Shown in pieces: positions 59,392-64,000 of a DNA stretch of 64,000 bases; the stretch's first letter is position 1, and each line of letters begins with the position of its first letter. Below the pieces are notes generated by a model that was not told where the DNA came from, did no database searches, and worked only from the letters and a program-made list of their open reading frames with translations. Origin of the DNA: Platerodrilus igneus (Eukaryota; Arthropoda; Insecta; Coleoptera; Lycidae); the NCBI GenBank assembly GCA_036346225.1, contig JARFIW010000588.1:4159501-4223500 (forward strand). Direction: 5' to 3'. Position numbers and translations under genes: made by a program.

Positions 59392-60124
59392 CTATATACA
59401 TGTGTCGAAAATTAGTTTAATCAAGAAAATTGTTATTTAAATAGTGTTTTATTAAATGTTACAATCTCTAAATATTTATATTAAACATTGATTTCATTTT
59501 GAGGACGGCATGACATGCCTGAATAAAGTGTATCATAAATTACAGTAGTGTTGACTATTGTTGCAGCAGGTAATTATCATATGAAAACTGATGGAGGATC
59601 ATTGTTTATGACATATTTTAAAGCTATTATCTTTATCTTACAATGGTGCCTAGTGGAAATTTTGTAGTAGATTGCAAAGCTATGTTGTAATCCTAAGGTG
59701 CCAAAATGGCACATGAAAAATAAATCACCAACTGTTTTCATCAGGATGATTTTAAAACCTGATTACACGAGAGATCAAGTAATTGCTTTAAGTGTTCCAT
59801 TTTAATGCAAAGTCTACAGGTATCGATAGCAACAAGCATTTACAAGATAAATTTAATATACTAAAATTAACAAACTCGTATCAACAGTGCTGCACGTTGC
59901 AAGTTTAGTTTCAATTTGTGTGATTGTAAAATTATTGTTTCTTACATCCACCCACACGGTGTCAAATGAGGAATCATCAAAAAACCATGTATGATAGAGC
60001 AAAATTAATATCATCAAACAAAGAAATTTTAAAGAAAGAGTAAGACCTAATCAAATGTACACTAATAAAATACAAGTATCGTAAAAAATAAAAAGTAAAA
60101 AGAAGAAAACAAACAATGATATAT
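59392..60124 (+). other. BDP1 3' untranslated region and flank
   Basis: Sequence after the stop with two AATAAA candidates. No other gene is visible. Confidence 0.5.
59522..59527 (+). terminator. Candidate BDP1 polyadenylation signal
   Basis: AATAAA lies 131 bases after the BDP1 stop codon. A second AATAAA near 59719 is an alternative. Choosing between them needs transcript ends. Confidence 0.5.
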
Positions 60125-60802
60125 TGTTATGTGCCAAAATTTGGCACTAGACATTCCTTAGTTTAATTCTGATGTGCGGGAGTTTTCGCGCCTTAAATTT
60201 GAAAGACTTGGCGCGTATTTCCGTCACGTCAGAGTGCGTTTGCGCCAGATCGCGCTGACGCGAGTGGCGGGAGAACAAAAGTGGGGAGTTTCCGAGAGAT
60301 GCTGAAACGTGACTTTTTGCCTTTGAACTTCGAGTGGAGTGGTCGCATCTGATATCGTATCTTTATCTTATTATGTAGATTTCCTTTGCTTATCTTTGTT
60401 TATCGTTTCCTATAAAACCTGTTCCTTATCGTTCCCGCTACATACTAGGAAGGAAGAAGATAATTTGAAGCAACCTGGCCGAACCGAACCATCTTTAAAC
60501 ACTCCGGAATGGAGCCCTGAGAGCTAGTCGGAGCAATCCCGAAGGACGCTAGGCACACCATCCGTAAATTATCTTGAAGGGGGCCCCTAGCAACCCCGAT
60601 GGACGTTGCAGACGCCATCTTTAACTTATTCTGAAGGAAGCTATCCTGTGAGACGCTTATATATTCATGTGAGTATTTCGCTTTTATAAACTATTGTATG
60701 AAAATTGGCATATTACGTCATTTACGTCTATTTATTTGCATATTGTGTGACGTCATTGACAGATGGGCACGTTAATTTCCACTTATTGGATTGGCGTTAA
60801 CA
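60125..60802. mobile_element. LTR-like remnant related to 19317-20084
   Basis: It starts TGTTATGTGCCAAAATTTGGCAC, containing an 8-bp-arm hairpin, and shares the minus-strand order of the 19317 copy: TTTTCGCGCC, TTTGCGCCAGATCGC, GTGGTCG, ATCGTATCTTTATCTTATTATG, TAGATTTCCTT, TATCGTTCCC. Its second half is more diverged. A possible end is GTTAACA at 60802. No coding sequence. Confidence 0.55.
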
Positions 60803-60839
60803 ACTGCCTTTTGCTTCTAGTATACCGCGCTTGCGGGAT

Positions 60840-61310
60840 TGTAAGAATTACTTTTAAATGTAAGAACGCATCAAAAAATGCTCTCAATACCATGCATAAA
60901 AGTATTCTCAGAAAAATCCAAGGAATAGGAAACCAATTCAAAATCAAAGCAGTTATTTAGAACCAACAATACACCAAGACCACAATTAACAAAAAAACCA
61001 AAAACGCAATACAAAGTTTAAAAAACTGCATCTACAAAATACCGTGTGGATGTAACAAGTTTTATATAAAGTTCTAGACCATTTGAAGTTCGATTAAAAG
61101 AACATAAATCATATAAAAAATAGAAAATTTGAAAATTCATGAGAAGACTCAAAAATTATTGACAAAGAAAAAAAACACCAAAAACCAGAAATGCTGCTTA
61201 TATAAACCTACATAAAAATAACTGTGTAGCAAACGAAGCCATGATTTTCAGTAAACAATGGATTCCACTGCTAAAAGAAATAATAGATGAAAAATGCCCC
61301 CAATATCTAG
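60840..61310 (+). mobile_element. Penelope-like element, GIY-YIG endonuclease remnant
   Basis: Fragments in two frames read SILRKIQGIGNQFKIKAVI, then NCIYKIPCGCNKFYI (the GIY motif with the CxC found in Penelope endonucleases), RPFEVRLKEHKSYKK, and AAYINLHKNN and FSKQWIPLLKEIIDE. This is the C-terminal linker and GIY-YIG domain of a Penelope-like element. Stops and shifts break it, and the RT part is not adjacent. Confidence 0.75.
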
Positions 61311-61517
61311 GTAGCATTGTAATTTTTTCCTGGGTTTTCCATGCGATATTAACATGAAATACAGCCTATCTACATGATTTCTATTTATACATACAATAGC
61401 TAATTACATAACAATAGGCATATTAGCAGTCCCCCATAAAGCAGCATTGGTATCTGACAAGTGTAAACCCGCCTTGGTCGCCTCAGAACCATGTTAAAAT
61501 CTACCAAAGAGGTAGCC

Positions 61518-62560
61518 TGTTACATTCCAAATTTGGCAATGTACATTTTTTAAATATGTGAGTAAATTCCCGCGAATATTTTCAAATGGACTGGTCAGTT
61601 TCCGTCGTCCTCGAGTCACGCCTGCACGGAGTGAATGGGGCAAATGCGTGCAGTGTGATAGGACGGGATTGGACTAAGAGCCTGAAGCCGAGAACAGCTA
61701 CCTGTGTCGTGTGTCTGTCTTTTCTCTTTTTAGGATGTAGGTTCCTGTATCTTATCGTACCTCTACCTGTATCCTTCTCGCCCTACCTATGTATGAGGTG
61801 AAAAGAGGATGGACGGATAAATTTAGCTCAGCAAATGGCGTGATAGACCCACAATGAGATGGCCCTGGGATATAACTGTAAGGTGCGATTTAAGTGAGTA
61901 CATTGCTTTTATTTATATTTTAAAAGTAAATCTGATCAATCACTTTTAAACGTGTTTTGTATTTGATACATTTGCCGCGTAATCATGTTATAATAAACGA
62001 TTGCGCAATAATATGGCGCGGGAAAGCGTAGCAATGGCGCCCAGTACATGTTTTGTTGTATTTACTTCGTCCATAATTAACCTCCAATTTATCTTTTAAG
62101 ATGTTAGTTTCGAATATATTTATATCTTTGTAGGAAAATATCTAATAATTATATATATCTAATAATTAATAATTTAAAATTTTTCTAGTGATTTTTGGAT
62201 ATTTAATTTGGCGACTTTTAAAATTTAGTTACTTCTAGTTATTTTTTTATCTTTGTGTTGGCTCCATTGGAGGGACCATAAATCTTAATTTAACAGGTTG
62301 AAACTGTCACTTTCATTAAGTTTGTTTACATTTTTAAGTTACCTTAACCATGCAGTTGTAAATGTACTGTAAATTATTCCTTCTTTTCAAAAACAGTGTT
62401 CTGTATATTTTCTTATAAAAATAGTGTTGTGTACCTTTGGAATGTGTTTAACAATTACCTTAACCTCACTTGTGAGTGAACGAAAATGGATTTTTGGATT
62501 AAATAATTTGTTCTGTAAGTACTTTATACATAGTTACCTTAATTGTTTATTGACTATCCT
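61518..62560. mobile_element. Remnant of the 49277-type LTR element (LTR plus internal end)
   Basis: It starts TGTTACATTCCAAATTTGGC and follows 49277-50430 along about 1 kb. Shared blocks include AAATATGTGA, CCTGTGTCGT/TTTGTCTTTTCTCTTT, ATGTAGGTT, TGATACA, TTGCGCAATAAT, TATCTTTGTAG and, near the end, GTGTTTARCAAATTACCTAA followed by TGGATTAAATAATTT. It is more diverged than the two LTRs at 49-53 kb, so an older copy. No coding sequence. Confidence 0.65.
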
Positions 62561-64000
62561 GTTATACAATTTTTTACTTTTTGGTTAATATAATGCAGAG
62601 GATGGCTTCAATTAAGATGACATAGAGCCTAGCAGTGTTGCCAAAAAGAATTATCTAAGTTCGCGGACTAGTCTCGGGGTCTATCCCTGCGGAGGCATGA
62701 GATGGGGGGTCTTTTCCATTAATTAACCTGTCTTTGTACAATTTTAGGGCGCCACTACGTCAAACACATAAACAAAAAATAATCTTCTTAAGGAAAGACG
62801 TAGATAAACCTTACGGGAATTAACTTAAGCCTGAAGATAGATACTCAACAACATAACTGTGTTTCTTTTACACTTAAACATTGTAACTAGAATTTCCAGA
62901 AATAAAACTATTACCTTAGTTTGCAGATATGTAATAAAGTTATTTGAAGTTCTTGTATATACAAAAAAATAAATAAGGTAAATTAAAGACAATCAAAATT
63001 ATATGAACATGAAGTGGAAAGGTCCTATTAATGCTGAATTGACAAATTAGCAGTTGCTAGTGATCATGAAAATAACATTTCATTACATTAAGCGAATGCT
63101 TCAAACCTAGCGATTGTTAATGGATGAAGCCCATCAAAGAAAATTATTTCATTACATTAAACAAATGCTTCAAGCAAAGATCTTTGTTCTCGGCTCACAA
63201 GGATAAGTCAAAGATTAGCTTATCATACAATTCATTTATACAACATACATTTAACTTGTTTGAGCAAACATGCAAGTCCAGATGTTTAATAGGCAGATGT
63301 TAAACCAAGATGTGCCCTAATCAACTATTTAAATTTAACAATTAATACAAAAAATTTAGCCAGATTATCTAACATATTCTAAATAAAGTGATTTTATTTT
63401 TACTGGAAAAGTTTCTAATTCTGTATTCAAAAACACTAAAACTATTTTAAATCGTTAAGCAAATTATCTTATATACATTCAGTGGTACATAATTTATTTT
63501 AATAAGAAAGCTTTTATACCTTAGTATATGAAAATATGCTACAATTTTAAAATCGTTTAACAGACAACTTTAATATATTTAATTATCAGAAATGTATTGA
63601 ATTTTAAAATCATTTAGAAAATTATTTATCCTCGAAGTCGACATGTTGCACAATAAGCTTAATTCTTTTTGGGTCGGTGTTTGTTACAACAAATAATAGC
63701 GTACTCACCGAACGGAAGTGTTCACACACTTACAACACCTGCAGATTGAAACCACGTGCCAACGTAGCTACATTACCAACGAATGGATCAACATCTCCAA
63801 AGCTTATCGACTTCCATACGGCCCAAAATTATGCTAATCAATTCAGAAATCCATTATATATTTATTATTAAAGGTGAAACTTATAGATGAAACTGCTTGC
63901 TAACAATTCAAATGAATTATTCTCTATAAAGACGCCATATTGTCATGCTTACGAACCGTTTTATAGACCTTGTTTATCTTGCTGATTGTCTTCAATAAAT
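62561..64000. other. Right flank, no gene seen
   Basis: AT-rich. A short direct repeat (ATTTCATTACATTAARCRAA with TGCTTCAA) occurs at about 63077 and 63146. Nothing else is recognisable. Confidence 0.45.

Overview
This window is animal nuclear DNA, AT-rich and gene-poor, with GT-AG introns and dense, nested, decayed transposable elements. The element set (BEL/Pao, several APE-type LINEs, Penelope-like, PIF/Harbinger, hAT with a BED finger, mariner-like, tRNA-derived SINE) points to an insect with a large genome. I cannot fix the order. Many of the open frames are remnants of elements, not host genes.

The one host gene I can support is BDP1 (TFIIIB subunit B''), on the plus strand from 13639 to 59391. 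Five exons join with matching phases into an uninterrupted 1,698-codon frame including the stop: 13639-15979, 42361-43619, 43670-43905, 58079-58746 and 58802-59391. Introns 2 and 4 are about 50 bp. Intron 1 is 26.4 kb and intron 3 is 14.2 kb, both filled with elements. The large first exon encodes four degenerate tandem units of roughly 140-180 residues around a basic motif (RRSLIKPKLNKK). Looser copies follow in exons 1 and 2, and a similar motif sits at the very N-terminus. The SANT/Myb domain is in exon 4.

Layout. 1-13.6 kb: a Penelope RT remnant, a decayed DDE-like transposon of an unclassified insect family, truncated antisense LINE copies with a tandem 3' end, a PIF/Harbinger transposase pseudogene with an intron, and a SINE. 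13.6-16.0 kb: BDP1 exon 1. 16.0-42.4 kb (intron 1): a minisatellite, then a LINE (A) split by a solo LTR and by a complete BEL/Pao element (20173-31115, 452-bp LTRs, ACYTG target duplication). The BEL element is itself split by another LINE (C). After these come a copia scrap, a second antisense LINE-B copy cut by two LTR-like insertions, a mariner-like element inside a (TA)n tract, and small satellites. 42.4-43.9 kb: BDP1 exons 2 and 3. 43.9-58.1 kb (intron 3): a full-length but broken LINE (D), a hAT element probably split by a 3.9-kb LTR element with no visible coding capacity, a 175-200 bp tandem repeat and a SINE. 58.1-59.4 kb: BDP1 exons 4 and 5. 59.4-64 kb: LTR remnants and a Penelope GIY-YIG remnant.

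All assignments come from reading motifs by eye. No database search was possible, so family names for decayed elements are inferences from diagnostic motifs.
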